In this document: in pieces, positions 8,338 to 15,868 of the stretch | Layout: every line of letters begins with the position of its first letter | How positions within the stretch are numbered: the first letter of the stretch is position 1 | Assembly (NCBI GenBank): GCA_017436305.1 | Contig: JAFSDJ010000075.1 | Location: 48,193 to 112,192 of the forward strand | Reading direction: 5' to 3' | From: Lachnospiraceae bacterium | GTDB lineage: Bacteria > Bacillota > Clostridia > Lachnospirales > Lachnospiraceae | Length of the DNA: 64,000 bases | Notes under the pieces: model-generated | The model's database searches: none | What the model was told of the DNA's origin: nothing | Seen by the model: the letters and a program-made list of their open reading frames with translations, nothing else | Position numbers and translations under genes: made by a program

Positions 8338-9588
8338 TTACAGCCAATTCATACGATTTTCGAATACTACTTTTTGCACTCCTTCTTCTACTATTCCAAT
8401 CTCATAACAATCATAGAACTTATTGATATGTTTCATAACCGTCGCCTTGTCTTTCTGAGCTACCACAATATTGAAACCTACACCGCAATTAAATGTGCGT
8501 AACATTTCTTCATCGCTGATATTTCCACTGTTTCTAATATATTTAAATATGTTCAATATTTTCAACTTTGATAAATCAATTTTTGCGCTTAATCCATCTG
8601 GAATCACTCTACACAAATTTCCTTCTATACCACCACCTGTGATATGCGCCATTCCATGTATAACATCTTTATCAAACAAACCTTTGATTGATTTATAATA
8701 TGGTGAATGTGGTTTCATAATCTGCTCTATGAAAGTTAATCCGTCTATCTTATCCAATTTGATTTGAGGCATTTTATCCATTAGTAAACGCACTAAAGAG
8801 TATCCATTTGTATGTAATCCATTTGATGCAATTGCTAAAACTGCATCTCCTTCTTCAATTGCAGAACCATCAATCACCTTGTTTTTTTCGACAATACCTG
8901 CAATACTTGAAGTGAGCACATAAACACCGGATTCTACAACCAATGGCTGAATAGAAGTTTCTCCTCCCACAAGAGAGCATTCATTTTCTTTGCAGGCATC
9001 TGATACACCCTTAACTAAAGTTTTAATTGTATCTTTTTCTGCATTTCCACAAACTATCGTATCCAGTACCGCTAATGGTTTTGCACCCATAACCACAATA
9101 TCATTTACCAGATGATTTATCATATCATGGCAAATGGATTCTGTATATCCATATTCCATAGCTAGTTTTTGTTTTGAACCAGGTTCTTCTGACTTTAATA
9201 CCAAAACAGGATTTTCAATCTCCGGAAACTTAATATCATACAGAGAAGCAAACGGACCCAGACCATTCAAAACACGACTATCTTCCGTTTCGAGATGCTT
9301 AGCCATTTCTTTTTTGATGGTATCTGTATAGGTAATATCAATTCCGGCTTTACTGTAGGATAAACCATCTGCATCTCTTTCGCTTCCCGCCAAAATCTCA
9401 TCAACAGACACATCTAACACAATCGACAAATCCCTTAATATTTCAATATTGGGATATGTCGTTCCATTCTCCCATTTCGATATTGCCTGAAAAGAAACAT
9501 ATAACTTATCTGCCAACTGTTGTTGTGTCATCCCGAGGGACTTACGTTTTTCCATTATAAAATTTCCAACTTTAATACTATTAAGCAT
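8338..9588 (-). CDS. XRE helix-turn-helix fused to a PurM-like (AIR synthase-related) domain
   Basis: Residues about 8-62 form an XRE/Cro helix-turn-helix (MTQQQLADKLYVSFQAISKW). Residues about 75-395 align with PurM, the aminoimidazole ribonucleotide synthetase of purine synthesis: RVLNGLGPFASLYDI, LVGGETS, GDAVLAIASNGLHTNGYSL, MAHITGGGIEGNLCRV and RTFNCGVG. The nucleotide-loop TDGVGTK of true PurM is replaced by SEEPGSK, so normal catalysis is doubtful. A regulator that senses a purine intermediate, or a diverged enzyme, are both possible. GGAGGT lies 8 bases before the ATG. No other purine genes are near. Confidence 0.85.
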   Translation of the reverse strand: MLNSIKVGNFIMEKRKSLGMTQQQLADKLYVSFQAISKWENGTTYPNIEILRDLSIVLDVSVDEILAGSERDADGLSYSKAGIDITYTDTIKKEMAKHLETEDSRVLNGLGPFASLYDIKFPEIENPVLVLKSEEPGSKQKLAMEYGYTESICHDMINHLVNDIVVMGAKPLAVLDTIVCGNAEKDTIKTLVKGVSDACKENECSLVGGETSIQPLVVESGVYVLTSSIAGIVEKNKVIDGSAIEEGDAVLAIASNGLHTNGYSLVRLLMDKMPQIKLDKIDGLTFIEQIMKPHSPYYKSIKGLFDKDVIHGMAHITGGGIEGNLCRVIPDGLSAKIDLSKLKILNIFKYIRNSGNISDEEMLRTFNCGVGFNIVVAQKDKATVMKHINKFYDCYEIGIVEEGVQKVVFENRMNWL

Positions 9589-9672
9589 CTGAAATACCTC
9601 CGTTTTTATTTTATAATAGCGTACCTTTCAGCCAAGGAACAATAACCACACAAGAGAGTTTTTAAACATAAT

Positions 9673-9699
9673 TCAACTATGGGTTGAATGGGTTTTCAT
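9673..9699 (-). CDS. Eight-codon mini-ORF with strong ribosome binding site (possible remnant)
   Basis: AAGGAGTG followed by ATG at 9699 opens an 8-codon frame (MKTHSTHS, then TGA). It starts 22 bases after the nitroreductase stop and lies 84 bases before the XRE-PurM gene. The stop falls in a short inverted repeat (ATTCAAC/GTTGAAT). It may be the truncated start of a lost third gene or a short upstream ORF. Expression is not shown. Confidence 0.25.
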   Translation of the reverse strand: MKTHSTHS

Positions 9700-9721
9700 C
9701 TTACACTCCTTAACATAAAAT

Positions 9722-10315
9722 TTAATCAAAATACGTAACAATATCTTCTATTTTCTTTCTTGGACGCATTGATGGAGTCTCTGCCTTATATCCCAAAGCA
9801 ATCGCTCCTACCAATTCTGCCGTGGATCCAATATACTCCATCAGCTCTTGGTATGCAAAACATGTATTACCTATCCACAATGTTCCTATATTTAACTCCT
9901 CTGCCTTAAGTAACATATTTTCTATTGATGCACCTATGGACAACAAGTCATTCATTTCCGTAAATCTATCATCAGCATCCAGCTGAATAAATGGTGATTT
10001 TCCATTTGTATTAAGTACAACAATTACAATCGATGCTGTTTCCATAATCCGAAGAGTGTTCTTAGCATCTGAGATTCCACTTGTCGATAACGGAAGTCTT
10101 GGATTTATCTCTTCCATCTCGATACCATTTTCCATAACGGCAAGTAATTTATCTTTTTCTTCTCCGCTATATACAAGATATTTCCATGGCTGACGATTCT
10201 TCGCAGAAGGTGCGACTCTGCCTGCATCTATAATCTGTTCTATAATATATCGAGATACTTGTTCATCTGTATATTTTCTAATACTGCGTCGTGAATATAT
10301 TGTCTCCAATGCCAT
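9722..10315 (-). CDS. Nitroreductase-family FMN oxidoreductase
   Basis: The protein starts ETIYSRRSIRKYTDEQVS, the typical opening of small nitroreductases. SRRSIRKY supplies the FMN-phosphate contacts, and APSAKNRQPWKYLV is the second FMN-binding motif. At 197 aa it has normal family length and probably works as a homodimer reducing nitro, quinone or flavin substrates with NAD(P)H. The substrate cannot be told. AAGGAGAT stands before the ATG, inside the 3' end of the preceding winged-helix fragment, whose stop is just 1 base away. It may be translated together with that remnant. Confidence 0.88.
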   Translation of the reverse strand: MALETIYSRRSIRKYTDEQVSRYIIEQIIDAGRVAPSAKNRQPWKYLVYSGEEKDKLLAVMENGIEMEEINPRLPLSTSGISDAKNTLRIMETASIVIVVLNTNGKSPFIQLDADDRFTEMNDLLSIGASIENMLLKAEELNIGTLWIGNTCFAYQELMEYIGSTAELVGAIALGYKAETPSMRPRKKIEDIVTYFD

Positions 10316-10316
10316 G

Positions 10317-10590
10317 TTATATCTCCTTCTTGCTCATATTTTTTAACGTATAATAACTTCCCTTCAATTTCCCTTGCTTTAAAATAATATCCATTTCCAC
10401 AAGTTCTTTCAGCACTTTTAATGCTCTCGAATCCTTCACTGCTAACAACTGCTGAACCTCTTTGTTGGTAATCTTTCCATTTTTCAATATAAAGTCAACA
10501 ATCTTTTTCTGTGATGAATTCAATTTATCCGTACTTTATCCGTACTTTTTACTGTTATATCCGTACTATTATCCTCACTTTTTTCTGAAA
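10317..10590 (-). pseudogene. C-terminal winged-helix remnant of an ATP-binding (AlbA_2-type) regulator
   Basis: From a TTG at 10523 a 68-residue frame (NSSQKKIVDFILKNGKITN...) encodes one winged helix like the C-terminus of AlbA_2/divergent-AAA regulators. Upstream, in another frame, the DNA still encodes a linker of STDK units (SEDNSTDITVKSTDK). One base missing between two AGTACGGAT repeats puts the two parts out of frame. Such STDK linkers are usual just before the terminal winged helix of these proteins. The remainder of the gene is absent, ending at the rpsI terminator. I read it as a decayed fragment. Confidence 0.55.
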
Positions 10591-10596
10591 CATAAG

Positions 10597-10623
10597 AAAA
10601 AGCCCCAAAACTTGGGGCTTTTT
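10597..10623 (-). terminator. Terminator of the rplM-rpsI operon
   Basis: A hairpin with 10-bp arms (10597-10606 and 10614-10623) and a 7-base loop is followed by T runs on both strands. It lies 34 bases after the rpsI stop. Confidence 0.88.
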
Positions 10624-10656
10624 CGGTATTCTTCAAAAAAATCAATTTTCTTCTTA

Positions 10657-11055
10657 TTATCTCTTTGAGAACTGTGGTGCACGACGTGCAGCTTTGAGAC
10701 CGTATTTCTTTCTTTCTTTCATACGTGGATCTCTTGTTAAGTAACCAGCTTTCTTTAATACTGGTCTGTAATCAGCATCTACCTGAAGTAATGCTCTGGC
10801 GATACCGTGTCTGATTGCACCAGCCTGACCTGTGTAACCGCCACCATGTACGTTTACTAAGATGTCAAATTTGTCTGCTGTTTCTGTTGCAACGAGAGGC
10901 TGACGAACGATAACTTTTAATGTTTCAAGTCCGAAATACTCATCAAGTGTTCTTTTATTTACAACAATGTCACCTTTACCAGGTACTAAATATACTCTTG
11001 CGATAGATTTTTTTCTTCTTCCAGTTCCGTGGAATTTTGCTGTTTGCTTAGCCAT
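10657..11055 (-). CDS. rpsI: Ribosomal protein S9 (uS9)
   Basis: This 132-aa head protein of the 30S subunit has the typical [14 protein letters not shown] start, the [19 protein letters not shown] core and the C-terminal QFSKR tail that reaches the P-site tRNA. It follows rplM after 28 bases in the conserved rplM-rpsI operon and is closed by a terminator. A GGAG site precedes the ATG. Confidence 0.97.
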   Translation of the reverse strand: MAKQTAKFHGTGRRKKSIARVYLVPGKGDIVVNKRTLDEYFGLETLKVIVRQPLVATETADKFDILVNVHGGGYTGQAGAIRHGIARALLQVDADYRPVLKKAGYLTRDPRMKERKKYGLKAARRAPQFSKR

Positions 11056-11083
11056 TTTAATTTTCTCCTTTCAGTTCCTTTAA

Positions 11084-11512
11084 TTAAAATGTTAATACTT
11101 CAGGTTTCTGAGCTTCGTGTTTGTGCTCTGGTCCTGCGTATACATGAAGTTTTTTAAACATTTGTCTTCCTAAAGGTCCTTTTGGAAGCATACCTTTTAC
11201 AGCAAGTTCGATAACTTGTTCTGGTTTCTTATCTAATTTTTCTCTTAATGTAGCTTCTTTCATTCCGCCTACATAATCAGAGTGATGATAATAAATCTTC
11301 TGGTCTAATTTCTTACCTGTTACCTGAATCTTTTCTGCATTGATTACGATTACATAATCACCTGTATCAATGTGAGGTGTAAAGATAGGTTTGTTTTTAC
11401 CTCTTAAAACTTTAGCAACCTCGGAAGCTAAACGGCCAAGTGTCTGACCTTCAGCATCTACTACATACCATTTTCTATCAATTGTAGCTGGACTAGCCAT
11501 AAATGTTTTCAT
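11084..11512 (-). CDS. rplM: Ribosomal protein L13 (uL13)
   Basis: This 142-aa early-assembly protein of the 50S subunit has the family signatures [16 protein letters not shown] and [19 protein letters not shown]. The start [11 protein letters not shown] at 11512 is chosen because GGAGGT stands 6-7 bases upstream. The longer in-frame extension lacks a site. It is first in the rplM-rpsI operon, with its own consensus promoter and an untranslated leader of about 145 bases. Confidence 0.97.
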   Translation of the reverse strand: MKTFMASPATIDRKWYVVDAEGQTLGRLASEVAKVLRGKNKPIFTPHIDTGDYVIVINAEKIQVTGKKLDQKIYYHHSDYVGGMKEATLREKLDKKPEQVIELAVKGMLPKGPLGRQMFKKLHVYAGPEHKHEAQKPEVLTF

Positions 11513-11657
11513 CCTGTTACCTCCAAAACTTGAGTCCATTGACTTCTTCTAATTGTTTTCCCTTCTCCGGGGCTAATCGGAATAAAAGGGGTGTTACATT
11601 GGAACCTGATTACCGTTTTACCGGGGCTTTGGCTTAACGTTTTCTCAAGTCACCACT
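11513..11657 (-). promoter_or_regulatory. Leader of rplM-rpsI mRNA, candidate L13 autoregulatory leader
   Basis: About 145 bases lie between the predicted transcription start near 11657 and the rplM start. They contain several G+C-rich segments that can pair (for example around 11564-11574 and 11620-11626). Firmicutes often have a conserved L13 leader RNA at exactly this place. I cannot confirm the consensus by eye, so the family assignment is an inference from position. Confidence 0.4.
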
Positions 11658-11664
11658 GTGAAAT

Positions 11665-11693
11665 ATTATATTATACGCATCCGCGTGTGTCAA
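11665..11693 (-). promoter_or_regulatory. Consensus sigma-A promoter for rplM-rpsI
   Basis: On the minus strand TTGACA (11688-11693) and TATAAT (11665-11670) are separated by exactly 17 bases, a perfect housekeeping promoter. Confidence 0.88.
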
Positions 11694-11748
11694 CCGTTTT
11701 TTTCCTATTTTTTCACTAATTTGCTCACACCCAAATCACGTTCATACG

Positions 11749-11773
11749 CAACAAAACAGGAAATGTTTTGTTG
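11749..11773. repeat. Hairpin with 9-bp arms, possible dispersed element
   Basis: CAACAAAAC (11749-11757) and its exact complement (11765-11773) flank a 7-base loop. The flanks TACGCA on the left and TGATCAGTAAC on the right resemble the ends of the hairpin elements at 19964 and 44865, so it may belong to that family. Confidence 0.4.
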
Positions 11774-11798
11774 ACGTCTGATCAGTAACTACAGTTCA

Positions 11799-11861
11799 GC
11801 CATAGATTTTATAAAGGACCAATCATACTTGCATGAATGAGCACATTCTATAAGCTATGGC
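11799..11861. repeat. 63-bp element with GCCATAG terminal inverted repeats, copy A
   Basis: The element starts GCCATAG and ends CTATGGC. Its core CTTGCATGAATGAGCACAT is nearly identical, in opposite orientation, to the element at 15762-15822. It lies in the gap between truA and the rplM promoter. The remaining part of that gap holds a hairpin at 11749 and otherwise no feature that I recognise. Confidence 0.55.
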
Positions 11862-11891
11862 CAAGGGCCCGGTCTTATAGAATATTTTTTT

Positions 11892-12629
11892 CTATAAAAA
11901 ATCGTACTTCACAAGGGTAAGTCCTCTTGCCGGTGCAGTAGGACCTGCCTTAGCTCTGTCTTTTGCCTTTAGAATATCTGTAATGCCCTCCGGCTGCAGC
12001 TTTCCCATACCAACCTCCATCAAAGTTCCTGCAATAATTCGCACCATATTGTATAAAAATCCATTGCCACTTACCTTTATGGAAATAATACTTCCCTGCT
12101 TTTCCACCGTACATTCATAAATAGTCCGCACTGTAGTTTCCACCTGAGCGCCCTTTGCGCAAAAGCTTTTAAAATCATGCTCTCCCACCAGATATGTTGC
12201 CGCCTGACTCATTTTTTCCACATCTAAGGAAACATACGTAAAATGAGCATACAGTCGTTCCACCGGATTTGGAAACTCACTATTATAAATTCTGTACTCA
12301 TAGGTCTTTTTGGTAGGTACAAATCTAGGGTGAAAATCCGGCTCTACTTCCCTGGAATTTTGAATTTTAATATCCTCCGGAAGTCTTTGATTCAAAGCAT
12401 AGGAAATTTTCTCTCCCGGCATTCTTGCATTAGTATCGAATACAGCCAGATTGCATAAAGCATGAACCCCTGTGTCCGTTCTACTTACACCGCTTACTTT
12501 GATTTCTTCCCTTAAAAGCTCTGATAAATGTTTATTTAATTCTGCCTCAATTGTATTGCCGTTTGGTTGTATCTGCCAGCCACAATAATTAGTTCCGTCA
12601 TATGCTACGGTCAGCATGACTCTTTTCAT
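11892..12629 (-). CDS. truA: tRNA pseudouridine(38-40) synthase TruA
   Basis: TruA converts uridines 38-40 of the tRNA anticodon arm to pseudouridine. The 245-aa protein has the N-terminal MLTVAYDGTNYCGWQIQPN motif and the catalytic aspartate in VSRTDTGVHAL. The C-terminal NGFLYNMVRIIAGTLMEVG segment is also typical. It is the last gene of the ecfA1-ecfA2-ecfT-truA operon, 26 bases after ecfT, the standard order in Firmicutes between rplQ and rplM. Confidence 0.95.
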   Translation of the reverse strand: MKRVMLTVAYDGTNYCGWQIQPNGNTIEAELNKHLSELLREEIKVSGVSRTDTGVHALCNLAVFDTNARMPGEKISYALNQRLPEDIKIQNSREVEPDFHPRFVPTKKTYEYRIYNSEFPNPVERLYAHFTYVSLDVEKMSQAATYLVGEHDFKSFCAKGAQVETTVRTIYECTVEKQGSIISIKVSGNGFLYNMVRIIAGTLMEVGMGKLQPEGITDILKAKDRAKAGPTAPARGLTLVKYDFL

Positions 12630-12655
12630 TTATTTTCTGTTCCTTATTTTTATTT

Positions 12656-13471
12656 TTAAAGCAAATGAATGGGAATTAACCTTCCACAAATAATTACCGA
12701 AGCCACATAAATAATCAAAACTCCGTAAGCCACATAATCAATCTTTTTATACACAAGAGGCTTCATTCTGGTACGTCCTTCTCCACCCTGATAACATCTT
12801 GCCTCCATTGCCATAGCCAAATCATTTGCCCGGCGGAAAGCGGATATAAATAACGGCACTAGTAAAGGTACCATAGCTTTTATTTTTTCCATAAGCTTTT
12901 TGCTTTCAAAATTAGCTCCCCTTGCCATTTGCGCCTTCATAATTTTGTCCGTTTCTTCCATTAAAATAGGAATAAAACGAAGGGCGATGGACATCATCAT
13001 AGACACCTCATGCACTGGCACTTTTATTTTCTTTAACGGTCCTAACAGCTTTTCTAATCCATCAGTAAGCTGATTTGGCGTAGTTGTCAATGTCATTAAA
13101 GATGAACCAATAATCAAAAAAGAAAGACGAATCATAATGTACACGGCATTTGCAACGCCTTCCTTTGTTATTACAAATTTCCATATGGTAAAAAGAGGTT
13201 CACCCTTTGTGTAAAATATATTGAATATGGATGTAATAAACAGCAACACCATAACTGTCTTTAACCCCTTGACCATATACTTAAAAGGCACTTTGGAAAT
13301 TTTTATAACTGATAAAAGAAATAAAAATGCCAATATATATGCAGTTAAATTTTTGTATAAAAATAGGGAAATCATATAAATCAGTGTGCCCGCAAGCTTC
13401 ACTCTTGGATCCATACGGTGAAGTACGGACTCAGTCTGATAATATTGTCCCAGTGTAATATCTCTTAACAT
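12656..13471 (-). CDS. ecfT: ECF transporter transmembrane component EcfT
   Basis: EcfT is the membrane coupling protein that joins the two ATPases to exchangeable vitamin-binding S components. The 271-aa sequence has six or so hydrophobic segments and the two coupling motifs AQMARGA and AMEARCY, whose arginines dock into the ATPases. The opening LGQYYQTESVLHRMDPRVK is typical. It follows ecfA2 after a 143-base gap that contains a GTTACTGTTTAC half-element near 13503. Substrates depend on S components encoded elsewhere. Confidence 0.93.
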   Translation of the reverse strand: MLRDITLGQYYQTESVLHRMDPRVKLAGTLIYMISLFLYKNLTAYILAFLFLLSVIKISKVPFKYMVKGLKTVMVLLFITSIFNIFYTKGEPLFTIWKFVITKEGVANAVYIMIRLSFLIIGSSLMTLTTTPNQLTDGLEKLLGPLKKIKVPVHEVSMMMSIALRFIPILMEETDKIMKAQMARGANFESKKLMEKIKAMVPLLVPLFISAFRRANDLAMAMEARCYQGGEGRTRMKPLVYKKIDYVAYGVLIIYVASVIICGRLIPIHLL

Positions 13472-13614
13472 AGCTGTTTTGCTCTTTTCCTGTTCTTTTC
13501 CAGTTACTGTTTACCACATGACAAGTACCTTTGGAGTTTTGCATGCTAATTCGCTTGGCGAAGCAAAAGGAAGCACTTGAATCACGTTATTACAAGCCCG
13601 ATAACAAGAGAAAC

Positions 13615-14469
13615 TTATTTTCTCTGTACCAATACTTTCAAAATCTCCTGTTTTGCCTCATAAATGGTAGTAGGCTCTGTACTTACAGGAATTCCCGCTT
13701 CTTTGCATTTTTCCATAATATAAGTAACTGCCGGTGCTGCCAGGCCGATTTCTTCTAACTGTTTATAATGCTTAAATACTTCCTTAGGCTCAGCATTAAA
13801 TAAAATTTCACCCTTATTCATTACAACAATCCGGTCCACATACTCTGCCACATCTTCCATGCTGTGAGAAACTAATATAACCGTAATGCCCATTTCCTTC
13901 TGAAGGTTCTTAATCATGGAAAGAATTTCATCCCGTCCCTTTGGGTCCAGCCCCGCTGTTGGCTCATCCAAAATAAGCACCTCCGGCTCCATGGCAAGAA
14001 CTCCCGCAATTGCTACTCTTCGTTTTTGCCCCCCGGATAAATCAAATGGCGACTGGTAAAAATATTCGTCCAAAATGCCCACCTGCTTTAATGCCTTATA
14101 AGCCCTAAGCTCCACTTCCTTTTTAGGAAGCCCCAGATTTTTCGGGCCAAAGCAAACATCTGAAAAAACATCTACCTCAAAAAGCTGATGCTCCGGATAT
14201 TGAAAAACAAGTCCAACCTTACTTCTTAAATTCTTTTTATCAAAATCTCCGTCATAAATGTCCTGTCCATGAAAATAAATGGCTCCATCCGTTGCCTTAA
14301 TCAGTCCATTCATATGCTGTACCAGCGTGGATTTTCCTGAACCGGTATGACCGATAAGTCCGATAAATTCTCCTTCTTTTATAACAAGATTAATATCTTT
14401 CAGTGCTGCAACCGGCATATTTGTATCTGCCCCGTATATACAGCTTACATGGTCTACTACAAGTAACAT
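13615..14469 (-). CDS. ecfA2: ECF transporter ATPase EcfA2
   Basis: This 284-aa ABC ATPase has Walker A GHTGSGKST, Q-loop FQYPEHQLF, signature LSGGQKRRVAIAG and Walker B VLILDEPTAGLD. The extra C-terminal helix region is usual for ECF ATPases. It pairs with EcfA1 to power vitamin uptake. The ATG at 14469 follows a CGGAGG site. A perfect palindrome AAGTTAGC/GCTAACTT (14482-14501) lies directly upstream of that site and could hide or expose it. Confidence 0.94.
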   Translation of the reverse strand: MLLVVDHVSCIYGADTNMPVAALKDINLVIKEGEFIGLIGHTGSGKSTLVQHMNGLIKATDGAIYFHGQDIYDGDFDKKNLRSKVGLVFQYPEHQLFEVDVFSDVCFGPKNLGLPKKEVELRAYKALKQVGILDEYFYQSPFDLSGGQKRRVAIAGVLAMEPEVLILDEPTAGLDPKGRDEILSMIKNLQKEMGITVILVSHSMEDVAEYVDRIVVMNKGEILFNAEPKEVFKHYKQLEEIGLAAPAVTYIMEKCKEAGIPVSTEPTTIYEAKQEILKVLVQRK

Positions 14470-14481
14470 AGAAACCTCCGT

Positions 14482-14501
14482 AAGTTAGCCACTGCTAACT
14501 T
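14482..14501. repeat. Palindrome AAGTTAGC-N4-GCTAACTT before the ecfA2 ribosome binding site
   Basis: Perfect 8-bp arms (14482-14489 and 14494-14501) with a 4-base loop lie a few bases before the ecfA2 Shine-Dalgarno sequence. Very similar palindromes occur at 42978-42995, before ribD, and at 54720-54737. Confidence 0.45.
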
Positions 14502-14596
14502 TATTATTTTCTATCTATTCAACTGATTTGAATTCTTAAATTTTAATCCGAACTTTCTTCTCTCTACATTATCTTTGCCAATTTTTACTCTGTAAA

Positions 14597-15457
14597 TTAC
14601 CTATTACCGAACACCTTAGAAAGCTCTTTTACAAATTCTTCTGTAGTCAAAATTCCATCCGGCAGCTTCACACCACTTTTCTTCAGTTCATGTGCAAGTA
14701 GTGTTACCTGTGGCACATCTAAGCGAAGTTCCTTTAATTTATCCACCTTTGAAAAAATTTCCTTTGGAGTGCCCTCCATAGCCACCCGGCCTTTATCCAT
14801 TACCACAACTTTATCTGCATATATAACCTCTTCCATATAGTGGGTAATTAAAATAACCGTAATATTTTCCACCTGATTTAGTGCTCTTACTGCCCGGATT
14901 ACTTCCTTCCGCCCCTTTGGGTCTAACATAGCAGTAGGCTCATCTAATATAATGCATTTTGGATGCATGGCAAGTACACCGGCAATGGAAACTCTTTGTT
15001 TTTGTCCTCCTGACAGCTTATTGGGCGAATGTTTTCGATACTCATACATCCCAACAGCTTTCAGACTCTCTTCTACCCGTTCCCAGATTTCCTTGGTGGG
15101 TACTCCCATATTTTCAGGTCCAAATCCTACGTCTTCCTCTACTACCTGCCCAATAATCTGATTGTCCGGGTTTTGAAATACCATTCCGGCCGTTCTTCTG
15201 ACATCCCATAAGTTATCCTTTTTTGTAGTATTTTTTCCATCTACGAAAACGGCACCTTCTGTAGGATATAAAATGGCATTTAAATGCTTGGCAAAAGTAG
15301 ATTTTCCTGAACCATTATGGCCTAAAACAGCAATGAAATCTCCCTGTTTAATATCCAGATTTACATTGTCTACAGCCCTTGTAAAGCCCTCCACATTGCC
15401 TTCTTCATCGCGCCTTATATATTCAAATACTAAATTTTTTGTTTGGATAATTCCCAT
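14597..15457 (-). CDS. ecfA1: ECF transporter ATPase EcfA1
   Basis: This 286-aa ABC ATPase has Walker A GHNGSGKST, FQNPDNQIIGQ at the Q-loop, signature LSGGQKQRVSIAG and Walker B CIILDEPTAMLD. The Q-loop form is that of EcfA1 proteins. It is the first gene of the ecf-truA operon and is transcribed in the same direction as the ribosomal genes, but is separated from them by a convergent peptidase gene, so it needs its own promoter in 15458-15817. Confidence 0.94.
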   Translation of the reverse strand: MGIIQTKNLVFEYIRRDEEGNVEGFTRAVDNVNLDIKQGDFIAVLGHNGSGKSTFAKHLNAILYPTEGAVFVDGKNTTKKDNLWDVRRTAGMVFQNPDNQIIGQVVEEDVGFGPENMGVPTKEIWERVEESLKAVGMYEYRKHSPNKLSGGQKQRVSIAGVLAMHPKCIILDEPTAMLDPKGRKEVIRAVRALNQVENITVILITHYMEEVIYADKVVVMDKGRVAMEGTPKEIFSKVDKLKELRLDVPQVTLLAHELKKSGVKLPDGILTTEEFVKELSKVFGNR

Positions 15458-15649
15458 TTTTATTTTCCTAACCTACAGTGTTCTTCTTGCATATCCACGC
15501 CTTACATTTTACTAGATTGTTCCTTGAAATACAAGAGAGGAAAGAAATTTGCCAACCTTTGCATACTAAACAAGAATAAGAAATCCTTAGTGATTTGGAT
15601 ATTAGCAGTCTCCTCTTGCGCAGCAAAACTTTAAATGTGCCTGCTAATT

Positions 15650-15682
15650 GTTACTGTTTACTAGGTACCAGTGAACAGTAAC
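15650..15682. repeat. 33-bp dispersed inverted repeat, copy 1
   Basis: GTTACTGTTTAC (15650-15661) and GTGAACAGTAAC (15671-15682) form 12-bp arms with one mismatch. The same 33-bp unit occurs at 42505-42537 with 30 of 33 bases identical. Confidence 0.65.
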
Positions 15683-15716
15683 TAAAAATCTACTAGTAGT
15701 AATCCTCTATTTTTGA

Positions 15717-15752
15717 TATAATTTACAAATACGTTTTCTTATGTAAATTATA
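15717..15752. promoter_or_regulatory. Palindrome TATAATTTACA/TGTAAATTATA, possible divergent promoter or operator
   Basis: Perfect 11-bp arms at 15717-15727 and 15742-15752 are separated by 14 bases. Each strand carries a TTTACA-like -35 and a TATAAT-like -10. It lies between divergent ecfA1 and the peptidase gene. Confidence 0.4.
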
Positions 15753-15761
15753 ACAATTCAA

Positions 15762-15822
15762 CCATAGCATATATTATGTGCTCATTTATGCAAGCATGAT
15801 TTTCCCATTATATAGCTATGGC
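15762..15822. repeat. Terminal-inverted-repeat element, copy B
   Basis: This copy reads CCATAGC at one end and GCTATGGC at the other. In the reverse direction it contains CTTGCATAAATGAGCACAT, matching copy A at 11799-11861 at nearly every position. No ORF is inside, so it would be a non-autonomous element if mobile. Confidence 0.55.
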
Positions 15823-15868
15823 CAAACTACTAGTAACAATAAATACACATATCAACAGGAATATAACT

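Larger units (their letters stand above)
15458..15868. other. 411-base divergent intergenic region with several repeats
   Basis: Between ecfA1 (minus) and the M15 peptidase (plus) lie a 33-bp inverted-repeat element (15650-15682), a palindrome with perfect 11-bp arms (15717-15752) and a 61-bp element with CATAG-type terminal repeats (15762-15822). The palindrome carries TATAATTTACA on both strands and could form back-to-back promoter elements. I see no gene in it. Confidence 0.6.
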
